Below are positions 23,855 through 36,409 of a stretch of 64,000 bases of DNA, piece by piece. The notes under the pieces are model-generated. The model did no database searches and was not told the origin of the DNA. It was given only the letters and a program-made list of their open reading frames with translations. A program made the translations under genes and the position numbers. Origin of the DNA: Rhea pennata (taxonomy: Eukaryota; Chordata; Aves; Rheiformes; Rheidae). Numbering within the stretch: position 1 is the first letter of the stretch; each line of letters opens with the position of its first letter. Location of the stretch: positions 56,678,053 to 56,742,052 of the forward strand of contig NC_084702.1 in the NCBI RefSeq assembly GCF_028389875.1, given 5' to 3'.

Positions 23855-24755
23855 AAGTGACTAGTCCCACAGCAGGGTAATTCCTGTGTGTAAATAGTTG
23901 GGAGAGAATTTATTTTTATTTTTTTTTCCCTTTTGCTAAAGCAGAAGTTTGGTGATATGTAACATACCATTGTGAAAAACCTCTTCAAGATTAACTCTTC
24001 TATGTTCATTGGTTTTCTGTAGTCTTCACGCTTTTATAAAATCACATTTTTAATAAGAAATGAATGAAATTTAGAAGGATATTCAAATGTGAGTACTTGA
24101 GAGTGATTCATCATGAGCAGGAATTTTCTTCAATTGTGTTTTTTAACACAATACTTCATGGAAAGTCAAACAAAACATCTGTTACATTTAAACTTAAAAC
24201 TTGGAGCAGCGGTTTAAAAGCAATCTGAAGCGAAAAAAATAACCCTCATACAAAGCTGACATAAAGAACAGCGCAAAAGCTTCATATTGCCTTTTCCTGT
24301 GTGTGGAATGCTCAACAAGAGCACACCAGTAATAGTCCAATGCCTCAGCCTGCCTTCAGAGAAAACAAATTTGGTATTTTTAATGATCCATCACTAGTGT
24401 TTATAGTAATAAATACTGTATGTACTCCATGAAGTAAATTACCAACATTGAAGAAAAATGTTCAGGGGACAGCTTGTAGCAGAATTTCTTCTGTGAAGAA
24501 CCTGCTTGAGACTTGTTCAGTAAATCTGTATCATACCTTTAAGAGAGGAGGTATGTTTATAGAACTGCTGTCTGTGTGCATTATTTATTAATTTCTTGTT
24601 CTGATGCATCCATTGCTGGCAATGGAGTTTATGCCACAAAAAAAAAGAACCAACCAACCAGATTTTCAGTGGGAAAGGATTGCCAAACTGAAGCTAAAAG
24701 CTTGGTATTTATTGAATGTGCCTAAACAGAATAAATTATTGTCAACTTAAGCAGT
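23855..24755 (+). other. AGGF1: probable AGGF1 3' untranslated region
   Basis: This AT-rich sequence follows the stop codon. The extent is inferred from the strongest downstream AATAAA signal (24,730) with GT-rich sequence after it; an earlier AATAAA at 24,408 could give a shorter form. No repeats or open frames of note. Confidence 0.6.
24730..24735 (+). terminator. AGGF1: candidate AGGF1 polyadenylation signal (AATAAA)
   Basis: A canonical hexamer about 875 bases after the stop, followed within 20-60 bases by GT-rich sequence (agtgtgcttcttg, gagtgttcttg) of the kind that binds cleavage factors. A second AATAAA at 24,408-24,413 has weaker downstream sequence. Which one is used needs transcript 3' ends. 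Confidence 0.5.
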
Positions 24756-25504
24756 GTGCTTCTTGATACTATCTTGTGCATATGCTGGATATGAGTGTTC
24801 TTGTAAAATAAGAAAACTTAATCCAGTTTTAGTCAAGTTAAAATTCTGATACTTATCAAAGTAAACTAAATGGTAGTCTTACCATCCTACTGTATCATGC
24901 AGGCAATGGTCAACCAGTTTTTAGTAAAACTGGGACAGGTTGCTAGGTGTTTATCTTGATATCTTCAAACTCATATATTGTTAAGAGAAATATTCAAGCT
25001 ATGCTATTTAAATCATGATAGCACACTTTAACAATGTGAGGTACATGTTACTTCAGCAGGGTATGGCTGGGAGTGGTCTGAATACTGCAGCAGTATTGAT
25101 TAATTTCATTAAAATCAATTTGCCATTTGCCTTTGTAAACAGTTATCATTTCACCATTATAGCTGCTGTTATGAACTGCTGGCTTACTTTGCCATTTCCT
25201 TTATACCAACAACTTCAGATTCTTCAAAGGTTTTCCAGCTGAGTAAGTATATTTTTTATGAAGGAGTTCTTTAGTATGTTTAGTTTCCTAGGTATATAAA
25301 AAGGCTCTTCTACTAGGAAAAAAGGGCAAGTTAAAGGAATGGTTTTACTTAGAAATTCTTAGAAAGTGTGTTCATTAACGTTCAGTAGACCTCCTGATAC
25401 TAAATCAAACTATAAATTTTATTCTGAGATGACAAGAAGACATCCTGTATATACAGCAGTAACCTTAGTTTCTCTTCCCCCACAGTTATTAGTTATGGTT
25501 CTTT

Positions 25505-25544
25505 AAAAAAAAAAAAAAAAAAGTGTGTGTGTGCGCGCGCGTGT
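25505..25544 (+). repeat. A18 followed by (GT)n(GC)n(GT)n
   Basis: Eighteen A residues run straight into an alternating purine-pyrimidine tract of 22 bases (gtgtgtgtgtgcgcgcgcgtgt). Alternating GT/GC has Z-DNA-forming potential. It may be the tail of an unrecognised retroelement or simple slippage. Confidence 0.92.
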
Positions 25545-26345
25545 CAATCACTGGTTTACTAGTGCCAAACAAAGAAGAACCTTTAAATGATTAATTGAAT
25601 TTAACATAATTTTCATAAAGTTTTTGAAGACAACATTCCCTGTTTTGAGAAGCCTGGTCTTTAGAAGCTCATGCAGTCAAGCACTGAGAACCTGTTTTCA
25701 GTACTAAAACTTCATCTTACTGGAGATTCCATATAAAGGGCTGAAGCTTAGACTTGGTTTTGTGTTCACACCACAGATCGCAGTATGTCTTGACGCAGCC
25801 TGTGAAAGTGAAAAAGCAGTGCTATTAATATGCACCATTTTTACCAAAACAACTAGAAATAAGGTCTGACTAATCAGTTCTTATCAAGCAGTTGTGTCCC
25901 TTTATTGAGTAGGAGGCCTTTTTTTTGAGCTAAATGGGGCTTTTGGCTCCCTACCTTAGTGACCCCTTCAGAGTTAAGCTGCAAGTGTTATGTGCAAATG
26001 CAGTACTGTTTTCCCTCAAGTCAGGAGGGGAACATAAGCTGCCATTGCACTGCTATAATTTTGGAGGCTATAACCAGTAAGATACAGCATAAAGTGTAAC
26101 TGTCTTACCTTCTCAGTCCTCCAACTATCGTTATCTTTTCAAATTCACACTGCTTAATATTCATCACTTACAGACAAAATTGCTCATCTATTCATCTAAA
26201 GTAAACAGTTTTAGCAGTTTACTCAGTACATATAATGGTGCTAGTGAATACATATAAGATCTTAACAGGTGAGAATAACATGACATCAGTTTATATAAAC
26301 AATTTTCTGTGAATAGTGGATTTTGCAAAGCCTATTTGAAATTAA

Positions 26346-26367
26346 AAATAAATAAATAAATAAATAA
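26346..26367 (+). repeat. (AAAT)n microsatellite
   Basis: About five and a half tandem AAAT units, uninterrupted. Confidence 0.95.
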
Positions 26368-27005
26368 GAGCAGGTACATTAATACCTTCAGTGCTGAGTG
26401 CCCAAGCAGGCACGTAAAACCAACCAGCTCCTTTGTCCTTCTCTGAAAGTCACTGGACTAAACACCCACTATTTCACCAAAGACTCCGAAATATTGTGGA
26501 GATTAAAAAATATTTCTTAAAAATATACCACAGTTGAAACTGGAGTTCTGTTGCAGCAAGAAGAAACTCCTGCTGCTGTAACTGGCTGGATGAAGTGTAC
26601 CTAACAGAGGCATTCAGCCAGCAGGTAACAAAACCACGGCAGCAGGAAGAGACTCAAAAATAGCATCCTCTTATGAACACATTACATTTAAGATCACATT
26701 TGCATATGAGCAATTTTTCTGATTTATGTGGATTTTTTTATTAGTTTTACATATCTTTATGTGACAAAGAATGTATGTTTCTTTCTCATCCAATTAAAAT
26801 GGTGATTTCTTTGGAGAGCAGAGGGACATGGTTAGCAGAGGAAACCTGTTGTCTTCAGAGTCTGGAAAGCTGCTACACAGACACCCAAACACAGTCCTGG
26901 TTTATAGCAGTATCCTAAGGAACTGGGAGTTACTGTCTCATGCACAGTGACTGTTCATGTTGCATCAATTTATAATGCTGCGTTGCCTTCACCCTCTCGG
27001 CCCAT

Positions 27006-27060
27006 TTTTATATATAAACATATATATAACATAAAAATACACACACACATATATATATAC
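27006..27060 (+). repeat. AT/AC-rich simple repeat
   Basis: Mixed (TA)n, (CA)n and (TA)n blocks about 100 bases before the CpG island begins. Confidence 0.85.
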
Positions 27061-27159
27061 AGTTTCTTTCACGTTGCACCTTATTTTAATCTGATAGTAC
27101 CTCTGTTCATAAACATACCTGTGTATTTACCTATGTGGAACAGCTGGCGTTAACGTTGA

Positions 27160-27830
27160 TGCAGTGTAGCCGGTGCTGTCGGCACTGCCGTAGGCCCTGC
27201 CCTGTCCCCGCCGCTGCTCCTCACGCGCGCAGGTTACGGCAGGAAAAAAAGATCAGGCAATAGCAAATAGGAGCAGCGCAACACGGGCACGGCTAAGCGG
27301 TGCCTGAGGGCAAATGCACTGACGGCCGTGCCGGCAGCGAGAGCTGCGCGTCCGCCCGGCCGCGCTGGGCCTCCCTGAGGGCTCCGCTCCGCCCGCCGCG
27401 GAGCAGAGGGGCGGCGCGGCGCGGCGCGGCCGGGGGCCGCGGGCACCCAGCGCTGCGCGCACGCGCCGCACGGCGGCCCCGGGCCCAGCCGCGGCCCCGC
27501 CGCTGCCGCCCGCGCGGCGCCCTGGAGCCCCGCGCGCCGCCCCCCGCCGCCATCTTGTCTCGCCTGGTCCCGGCGGCGGGGCCGAGGGAGGGGCGCCGCG
27601 GCCCGGGCCCGGCAGCGCGCCGTCGCGCTTCTCCCCTCCCTCCTTCCTCGGGCCGGCTGCGCTCGCCCGTCGCCGGGCCTGCGCGCCGAGGCAGAGCGGG
27701 GACTTTGCCCTGCGCTCGTAGCGCGCCATGTTCTGCTGCCCGGCCGCTCCGACGGAGCGGGGCGAGCGGGGAGCGCCTCGCTGAACAGGGAGAGCGTGAT
27801 CAGGGGCCAACCAGCCACGAGATGGTACGG
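27160..27830. promoter_or_regulatory. orphan CpG island, probable promoter of an unidentified transcript
   Basis: Composition switches abruptly from AT-rich to strongly GC-rich with dense CpG, including (GCGGC)n-type runs near 27,411, then back to AT-rich by 27,840. Undecayed CpGs imply an unmethylated, promoter-like state in the germline. It lies about 2.4 kb past the AGGF1 3' end and 25 kb before PDE8B, so neither gene explains it. Long open frames occur on both strands but are Ala/Arg/Pro/Gly runs expected from GC-rich sequence and resemble no protein I know. A YY1-type element at 27,546-27,557 favours minus-strand transcription. In mammals ZBED3 lies on the minus strand between these genes, but I find no ZBED3-like coding sequence here. 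Confidence 0.75.
27546..27557 (-). promoter_or_regulatory. YY1-type promoter motif (CAAGATGGCGGC on the minus strand)
   Basis: This is an exact match to the AAGATGGCGGC core that binds YY1 and commonly sits just downstream of transcription starts in CpG-island promoters, usually in the sense direction. Here sense would be the minus strand. The ATG inside it opens an 86-codon frame with no recognisable similarity. Confidence 0.6.
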
Positions 27831-28164
27831 AATCCGAAAACGTTATTTTAAAAATACATCTAAGTGATTTTTCGAACAGTTGGGACTAGAAATACAAGAA
27901 AAATGCCAGGGAGGAGCCAGCACAACTGGCCAAAGGAGCCAGTGTAGAAGCTGCCTCAGCCCAGGCAGGGACCAGTATGTGAGTCCCACCAGATCATCTT
28001 GTCAAGAACCTGCTCTTACCGTGCTGTTCCCTGCCCTTCTGTTATAAATGTCTCAGCCTCCCTCTGCTCACCCTCCACGTTTCCATTATCTTTTATTCAA
28101 GCTGTAAAGACAAGGGCAGGAATAGCCTCTAAAGTGCCCCCCCCAGTAGCTGTTCCTTAACTGC

Positions 28165-28285
28165 ATTGGCAAACCACTAATCTTCCTATTTCATTCTTTT
28201 TCTGCACAACGGAAATAATATTAGCTCTTTACCACAGGAGTTGTTGCGAGAGGAATTTGTGAAGAACTGCCTGGCAGTTGAACAC
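28165..28285 (+). repeat. MIR-type SINE fossil
   Basis: The series ggcaaaccactaa, acaacggaaataatatta, ggagttgttgcgagaggaat and gaactgcctggcag follows the same order and spacing as the mammalian-wide interspersed repeat core (its aatgggaataataat, gggttgttgtgaggatt and cagtgcctggca blocks). It is heavily diverged, as expected for an amniote-age element. The match is from memory of the consensus. Confidence 0.65.
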
Positions 28286-31200
28286 TACAGGGATGAAGGC
28301 TGTAGATGTATCTATAGAGGCAGAAAAAAGCCTTGAACTAAGAAAATCAACAAAGAATCTAAGTGAGAATGGCCAGTTCAAGACTAGAGAAGGAAATAGT
28401 GTTTTACCCAGCCTACAGTTTGCTAGAGGAACTCTCTGCTACCAGTTATCCTTGAGGTCTGGATTCATGGCTCGGGAGAGGTTAGGATATCTGCAGAATA
28501 GCAAGTGTATGAAAAGTTTGAGCGGTAAGTATTAAAAGAGAGTTTTGAAAGGATATGAGTTACTCTTTAGTGTAAATGCCAACCTTTTGGCTGGAAAGAC
28601 TAGAATGAAACTCACAGAGACAGCTTTCATCATACCTTCTCAAACCTTCCCTGAAGCAGTTGTGCTACCACAGACGCAGATGTCATCAGCCAACATCTCT
28701 TCCAGCATGGCAAGTCCAGTGTTCCTCTGTGAAATATAACAAACAGTAGGTTTGGAAAAAAAGAAAAAAGGAATCCAGTTCACAATGCAGAAGTAAGTGG
28801 CACAGTGCTAGGACATTTTGACTTTTTGAAATGTTGTCACATACTTTATAATGAGCAATTCTCCCTTGCCTGACAGTTACACCAGGAGTATAAACTCCTG
28901 GCATTACATAACTTTTGCTCAGAGACGAGCAGGAATAGGGCACTCTGTTCCTAGAATAATAGTTTGTAAGTGTGACATTAGGTGCACTGATCCTCCATGA
29001 AGGCAGTGACAGGGAAAATAGTGCTGGGCTGTTTCTGAGTTACATTTTATGATTGGGGAGGCAGAGGAATGGGGTGGTGGTGTTGAGGGATCTTCTGATC
29101 CTTGTGAACAAAGAGTTGTTTTGGCATAACTGTGGTGGGATAACAGAAGTTGTGGCTGAGTTATTTGATCATGAATGGTTGTTAGAGCATTCTGCTGAGG
29201 CAGTCTGCGTGATACGGAAATGATGATCAGGAAGCAACATTGGTGGGAGTTTAGTGTTTAAGCTGAGCCCAAGACAGGTGGATAAGACCCCTGTCTGGCT
29301 TTTGGGGGCTTATTTAAAAAATTTCATAAGAAGGAAAGTGTAGTTGGGATGTTCTTGAAAAACATGAGTTTTCAGAGACAATTGTTCCATTTTACATTTT
29401 ATTATATAATTGCTTCTGCTTCATTTTAGGTTTCTTCTGTCTGTATAGAACAAAGACTTGACTCTGTAACTCTCTGCATCAGGAGAAAAATAGCAAGTTC
29501 TTTAAAAGAACTTCAGCCAGCACATGTCCTTAGTGTAAAATACTGGAGATACAAAAGGATAGCTTTTCTGGTGAATTTGAAATATGTGGGGTTTACTATG
29601 GATCAAGATACTCCATCTCTGTTTTGACCTGAGAAATATGTGTGAAAGATGAATGTGACTTTCAGCTTTATCTGCTTTCCCATATATTTTGTACATGTGT
29701 CACCCTGTAGAGATCCTGCCACTGAACTGAAATCTGAAATCCACACCTTACTTATTTTGCCACAGCAAGAATTGAGTGAAAACTGTATGTAGTTTTGGGC
29801 TTGTGATCTTTTGGGTAGCCATTGCTTATTCTTCCTGCAAAACCAACGTTAGCTTTTTGCTTTTAAGACTATATACTTGGAGTTATTCAGGGAAAAGTGG
29901 AACAGTTGCAAAAATATTTTAACAATTGTCTAGGAAATGTGATGTGAGTCTCCTGTTTCTTAGCTGTCCTATGACCTATATTCAGGAAAATGCTTATTTC
30001 CCCTAGAGACACTGCTAACACCTGGCTGTGGTATTCCCAGTATTCACCATTAAAACTAATGAACTGCTGAAGCCTAGATAAATCATTTTAGTCATTACAA
30101 ATAAAGATTAAGAAGGCTTAACTGAGTATAAGGCTGATCTTAAAAATGCTGCAGTGGATGCATTGTCAGGCAACCTTTAAGTTTTACGATTTCAGTATAC
30201 TTGAAAAGGCCTCCTGTAACATCTGGCAGTATCATTAATAGCTGACACAATTAATTTAGATACAGAATATGTTTTTTGGGGGGATTTCAACTAATGAGTC
30301 ATGTCATTTTGTTCACCTTTTTTTTTTTTGTTACTTTGTTTTGAAAGAAAGAAGTTTTTGTTATGCCTGCTAGGCAGTGCATCTGGGTTTGAAAGCTCAG
30401 AAAAGCAGCCTACAAATTCCAAATACAAGGACTGGAGTCTCCTCTGGGGTTGTCAACATTGTCTTCACTGAGTACATGCCACATCACATCAGCTTATGAT
30501 CTGGACCCAGGTACTTCTAGGGCAGTGTTAGTAAATAAATAATAGAGTGGATATTGGTGCACAAATCTGTACACATGCACATGCTATGACTCTTCAGACT
30601 GAAGGAGAAATTAAAATGTTTATGCTTGGCATCAGAAGAACAACATAACCCAGAACTAAGAAATGTAGTCCTCTTTCCCAGCACTGTCCTCCTGCCAAAT
30701 TGTGTATGTGGCACCACAGCAGTTAGCTAAGGAAAAATCATTCTGTTGTCATTCATTTAGGAGCCATGATATGTTTGTTCACCTAAATGAAGAGTTTACC
30801 CCCTGGTTGTGTTCAGCATTTTGGATGACAGCTGCACTAATAGTTGGCATAATCACAGTGCCAGCCAAATTGCAGCAATGTTGCAGGTGTCAGGATGCTT
30901 GCTTATTTTCAAAACACTACACATTTCAGATTGAGCATTTCTCATTTGAATGATTATATGTTCCATATTCTTTTAAATATAGTTAAAAATAGTCCAGAGC
31001 CTGAAAACTGGTATCTCGGACAGCTGCACTGGCATGATTTTTGATTAGCTTCAGTTAGAGTGACTCAATCATTTGACGATTAGCAACATTTTACAAAGCA
31101 TATTTTGGAATCTGCAAGGGTCATTTAGAGTAAAAATCATTTTCTGCAGAGTGAGGATGGCAGTCTTCACTTTGGGCTTTCACACTGCTATTTTTCACCA

Positions 31201-33988
31201 GCTACTTGCTGCTTTCGGTCTCTGTTGGTTATATAAAAAATGGGTATCATTTCGTTTATACTTGCATCAATTTTGTATGATTGCAGCTCTACTGTGTTCA
31301 GTTTGGTTACTTGGAATTAACAGAAATAGAGCCCCAACCCTAGATCCTCAAAATGAGAAGTAGTTACCAAAATATGTCTGAGTACCCTGATATTTATATC
31401 ACATACAAAATCAATATGAGAAGTATATTAACATGGCACTCAGACCATCAAATATTGAAGAAATGCAAGAACTACAGTTGCCTGTCTGTTTATGAGAATT
31501 TCCAGCTGCTGGATGCTTTACTGCATGTTGCTAACAGTGCTCTTTCAGATGCAGTTTTCTTATTTTATGATTCAACGTGTAATTATATTCTTGTGCCATC
31601 TTTATTTCCAGAGGCTTTCTATTGCCTTTAGTGTGCAAGAAGGAGTGTACTTAGCTAGCAAGCAACTGAATGAGAGTTCTTCTCTTCACTTTCCCTTTTC
31701 TTTTCCCCACTCACAACTCTTCTTCACACCTTCTAGTCTGCACCAAAAATCCCACACTTGGACTTTCCCCTTTTTCTCCATTGGAATTTCCTTGTTGTCT
31801 GCATTGTACCATCTGTTCTACACCAGTATAGTGACAAAGAGCATATGAAATATGTCTGTAGAAGTTGCAGTAAATGTTGCTGAGAGTTGAATAAATTTAA
31901 ACATATAATTGTAAATTTAAGCACAAGTCCAACTACTGTTCTCAAGTTCTTTTGCTTATTCATGTATTTAAAGTCAGTCATCATGCTTTAATGTTTCATG
32001 TCAAAAGCCTAACTTTGTTTTTTTTGGTTTTTTTTTGGTTTTTGCTCTGCCCTTTATCCTGTTTTTGGTACCTCTCTCATTACTGACATTTGCGAAAGCT
32101 ACAGAAACTTATTATTTTCCTGAAGAATTTTTCATAACTAAATGAATTCATAGAATTTACTGACTCTCATACTGTGCAACTTTTGCATACTGATGGAGTT
32201 AGACTGCCTGTTTTGCATTTCATTTCAGTGCATTCTGTGAAACTAACTAGAACTTACTAGGAAATTGATTTTTTTGCTAAATGATTTTTCTGATTTGTCT
32301 CCCTTGATCGTGTTTTCCAGTCCTTCTCTGGTTTCACATCTCTCCATGTTCTTGGTCTCGTTTTTTCCTGCTGAGTAGTGTTGACTGCTGTGCAGCATAT
32401 ATTTTTCCTGCTGAAACAGCTAGAATAGTAAACGTTTCTTTTCAGTCTTTTCTCTGCATTAAAAAAAAAAAAATCTTTGTATTAATCGAGGAAGAACGTG
32501 TCCCCAGCAGCTTCTCTTCAATCTCAGTCTGACATGGAGGTTGATATAACAGCTTGCAGTACTGATTTAAGTGCTGCATCTGTTACTGAGAAAGAAAAGC
32601 GTACTAAGTACTAAGTGAACATCCCTCCATGAAATGTTAACCCTTTTTAAAGACTGGTTTACACACCTAAAACCTTGAAAGTGTTCTTAGCTGATAAAAA
32701 TCAGCAAAGCCCCAGCTATGCAGTTTTATACCAGCTAGTCAATTTTACAACAGCCATTCTCTTTTACTTTAGCATTTTTGTTTCTGACTATGCTAAACTA
32801 TAATATATAGATCTGTGACGCAAATATCTGTACTGGCACCTGGGGATGTAGCCAAGCAACCCCCAACAGACCAAAAACTCTGGAGCAAAATTTTCTTTTA
32901 AACAGGCTTCTTTCTCCAGCCTCACCTTTTAACATAACTGGGTTTTGATGAGTAGTCTCCTCACATTGCTCAGGGAGAACAAATTGAACAAATTCATTTT
33001 CTGTTATTAGCTGCCAGGATTCCTGCTGCAGAGGTCTTCCAAGAGCCTAATGCCCCTTCGGACAGTTTATGGAAATTTGAAAAGACAAAAATAATTACAA
33101 GGTGTGGTTTTGAGCCTATGACAGCCTGAATTCCTTTGTCTGTACAGGACTTGGGAGCAGATCTTGTCTGTACATGTCAGAAATGGGTTAGTTGGAGCAG
33201 TGTAAGCCTGTATGCAGACCTCGTTTTGGTCTGAATGGCTTATTTGAACATAGGCTTGTGCTTATCTGACTGAAACATACTAAAAATAAAATGAGTTTAA
33301 ACTAAAAGAAGACTGATTTTCACAGGTTTTTGCACAAAACCAGATAAATCAGGTTTTAAATCACACTTTGAAGAAAGATCCTACAACTCTGTATGCAGGC
33401 AAGTCTTTAAGCTTGAATTTGTTTGTGTGATGTACAGACCAGGGAGTACAAAGGGCACTGTTGTTCTCTTCCAGGCTCTGATCCGTGTGTCTCTGTCTGT
33501 CTTCACTTGTTATTTTCCGCTGAACGCATGAGGTCATCTCAGTTTGACTGTTCATTTGTGACTGCAATAATAATTTTTTAGAAAATGTCACATGTGGTGA
33601 AAATACCTGTCCCAATACTGTTAATAGCATGGTGAAAGACAGGCAGACCTTTGCTTGGAAATTGGAAGCAGGCTCTGGAGATGCTATTTTCCTTATCTGG
33701 GACTAACTGCAGTCTCAAGCCTGTTTGCCTATGTGACATGTCATCAAATCTCTGAAGTACTCAGAGGGAAGATTTGCACTTACAGCTGCACACTGCTCAG
33801 TGCCCCCTCTACTTCCCCTCCCCCAACTCATTAACATGCATGTCTTTCCTTATTAGTATTTGTCACTATGTGAACAGCTGGTAACTGTTCTGTTTTCCTT
33901 CTCTTCAAAAAGGCCTCCACTGTTATGAGGAAAATCAGTATTAGGTAAAAGCAATTTTTAATACTGATTCCAGGTCCATTATTTTTTT

Positions 33989-34018
33989 CATTATCGTTAT
34001 CATCATCATCGTCATCAT
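33989..34018 (+). repeat. imperfect (ATC)n microsatellite
   Basis: Interrupted cat/atc trinucleotide repeats, with atcatcatcatcg at the core. Confidence 0.85.
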
Positions 34019-34042
34019 GGCAAGGGTGGGCAGGTAGGCTGT

Positions 34043-34152
34043 GGGCCTGATTCTCATGTTACTCCAAACTGTATAAGAGGAGAAAGACTCTTCTGAAGGT
34101 AGCAGGGTTACACCAATACAAACCCCAGGTAAGTGTGAATCAGAATCTGCCT
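34043..34152. repeat. ancient repeat fossil with imperfect inverted termini
   Basis: It begins gggcctgattctcatgttac and ends gaatcagaatctgcc. The ends are imperfect inverted complements of each other, with gggttacaccaata inside. This pattern (a GGCCTGATTCT end, a ttacacc-type interior and a reverse-complement end) recurs widely in reptile and bird DNA and looks like a decayed short palindromic element. I cannot assign a family name with confidence. Confidence 0.45.
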
Positions 34153-36393
34153 CTCATTACGTTTTTATGTGACTGCCTTTAAAATACAAGCAGTTTCTCT
34201 TCCAAATCCATTTTAACAGTAATGAAGATTTTTTTTTTTTTTTTGCTTGCATTTCTCAAATACATGCTCCACCAAAGATTTTAAATGACCTCTTTAGGTA
34301 TTTATCTTATGACCAAGGTAGAAATTATTTCTCTCATTTATTGTTCAATAAGGAGAAGATGAATAACCACGAGATAATTGGAAACTAGGATGACATGTTT
34401 GCTAGGGTCCTCACTTAGATTTTTCCGTGATAAATGACTGGTTAAGATGGAATAGGCATTTTTAGTGGATCATGGCTCTATTCAGGACTGCAGTAGCCGG
34501 GTGGCCAGACTTTGTGGACCATCTGAAACATCTCAGATCTAAAGGTCTCTGTCTTGCAGGGTGAAGACGGTATTTTACCCTGAGTTTTGAAACAGCGTAT
34601 AGGACAGTAATTGTCCTCCATGCCTTTCCACTTCTCCATTTTCACTTCTCAAGACATAACCCTGAGAGCTTATTTAGTTTCCATGGGAATAAGCAGCAAT
34701 ATACTCGTCTCCAATTTTTCCTTGATGCGGAAAACTCAGCTACATACGGTGTGGTAGAGGGGTTCTGTACTTTCCACTTTCTCTATCAAAAAAAAACCAA
34801 GGAGTAGCAAGAGTCCTGGTCCTGTGGACATAGCTTGACTGAGGGTAAGGAATGTCTTCAGTTATGCGATATAATAGAGATACGCTGCATTCACATGATC
34901 TTACACAGGACAGGAGCACTTAGAGTTATAGTCTGACACAAAGGGCTGCCTTTCACCTTTTGAAGTGACTAGTTTTTGATGTTACTCTTCAAATCTGGTA
35001 ACTTGGTAAGACAGGTACCAAACATACATATCTCGGTTACAGGATACCTTATCTATAGTTCTTTCTTCAGGGAGCGTAGGGCCTGCTATAGAATTGATTT
35101 GATGTTCCTATGTGTTAAGCACCCCCATAACAACAGATATGTGCCTCTTCTGAGCTGTTCTTTTAAACAAGCTAGCATTACCGTAGAGGAGGTTGCCCAC
35201 AGTCCGAGAGCTAGGAGAAAAAAGAACCAAAGCTTTGTCTGGCAACGCATGGGTTGAGAAGGAAGAGAAGTTCCTTTCTCTTTTCCTCCCCGCTTTGCTC
35301 ACATTTACACATGGAGGAGTTCAAGAAAAGCAGGTAAGATTCATCTCTTTGAAAGACTGCTTTGTCTGAAGAGAATTATTCCTCCTTCTACTAATGTATA
35401 CTGCTTGCAAGAGGCACGGACATCCCTAAACATCAGTGCCAGTCCTGTCCCACTGTGGGCTTCAGCCTTTCAACTCTTCCTGCACAAGGAGAGCCAAGGC
35501 ACAAGGAGACACAGGGACCTTCCTGCCCAAAGCTGGCTTCATCGCTTCCTGATAAAAGATGTCTTCGCTGTGGGAAAGTTTCTACCATGTGTGGGTCAGT
35601 CTAGAAATGCTGTTTGCATAGGATATTTCCATAGGAGATAGGAGTTCTTATCTATCTGGGATGAATGATATTAAAAAGAAGTAAAAATAATTCGTAACTG
35701 TAGCACCATGAACTTGCTAGCCTGCATCTCTTGTATGTCAAACCCCACTGATAATAATTAGAAACTGTAAGTTAAATACATTGTAGGAAAGACCAAACAT
35801 GGAGTTTTCAGCACAGATATAAAATGCATTTAATTTTTTTTCCTGGAAATATTAAACTATAGAGCTGTGATCTGTGATCACTGCATGATTAGACAAGTCT
35901 CCATTCCTTTTGCAGATTAAACACAAATGTGAAATAGTGAAGAGCCTCCTCCTCAAACTGATCAAATTTGTCAGAATATATCTGCAGTTAAGTAAGAATT
36001 GGCACCAAGAGAATTAGAACTCAATTGAATTGACTTCTGCTTGCTTTAAATCTTCCCTCTTTATTCTTATACTGGCTTGTTACTATTCATTTGATTCTAA
36101 TCTCTGTTTCTCAAAGAACATTAGTTTGAAATAAATCGATGGAATACTTCTAAATGAATAGAAGTCTTTAACCAATAGGGTGACATGAAAATTAAAGAAA
36201 TGTTGGGAATACAATACCAGAAGAGAAATGACAAAATATTTTGTGGCATGTTGAGTTGTTTTGCTCTCTTTGAAATGGAAGATGCATGTACAGTAACTGT
36301 CCAAAGAAAATGAACCAGATACTGTATCTTCTGCTTATTTTTCACTATGATTTGACATTTTCATCTGTGGATCAGTTTATCCTCAAACATTTA

Positions 36394-36409
36394 CCACTAG
36401 AGGGTGCTC
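36394..36409 (+). promoter_or_regulatory. CTCF-like motif
   Basis: CCACTAGAGGGTGCTC fits the CTCF core (CCASYAGRKGGCRS) with a single C-to-T difference in the GGC. It lies in the intergenic region between AGGF1 and PDE8B. Motif evidence only. Confidence 0.4.

Larger units (their letters stand above)
24756..27160. other. intergenic sequence downstream of AGGF1
   Basis: AT-rich sequence with no recognisable gene. It holds a poly(A) plus alternating GT/GC tract at 25,505-25,544, an AAAT microsatellite at 26,346-26,367 and an AT/AC-rich tract at 27,006-27,060 bordering the CpG island. Short open frames here look like chance. Confidence 0.8.

Noticed and set aside
24756..27160. Search for a ZBED3-like gene on the minus strand, as in mammals
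   Set aside because: No BED zinc-finger pattern or ZBED3-like sequence was found in any frame I examined.
27234..27851. Several long open frames on both strands (up to 194 codons) in the 27-kb CpG island
   Set aside because: All are Ala/Arg/Pro/Gly-rich, overlap each other on opposite strands and match no family; GC-rich DNA lacks stops by composition.
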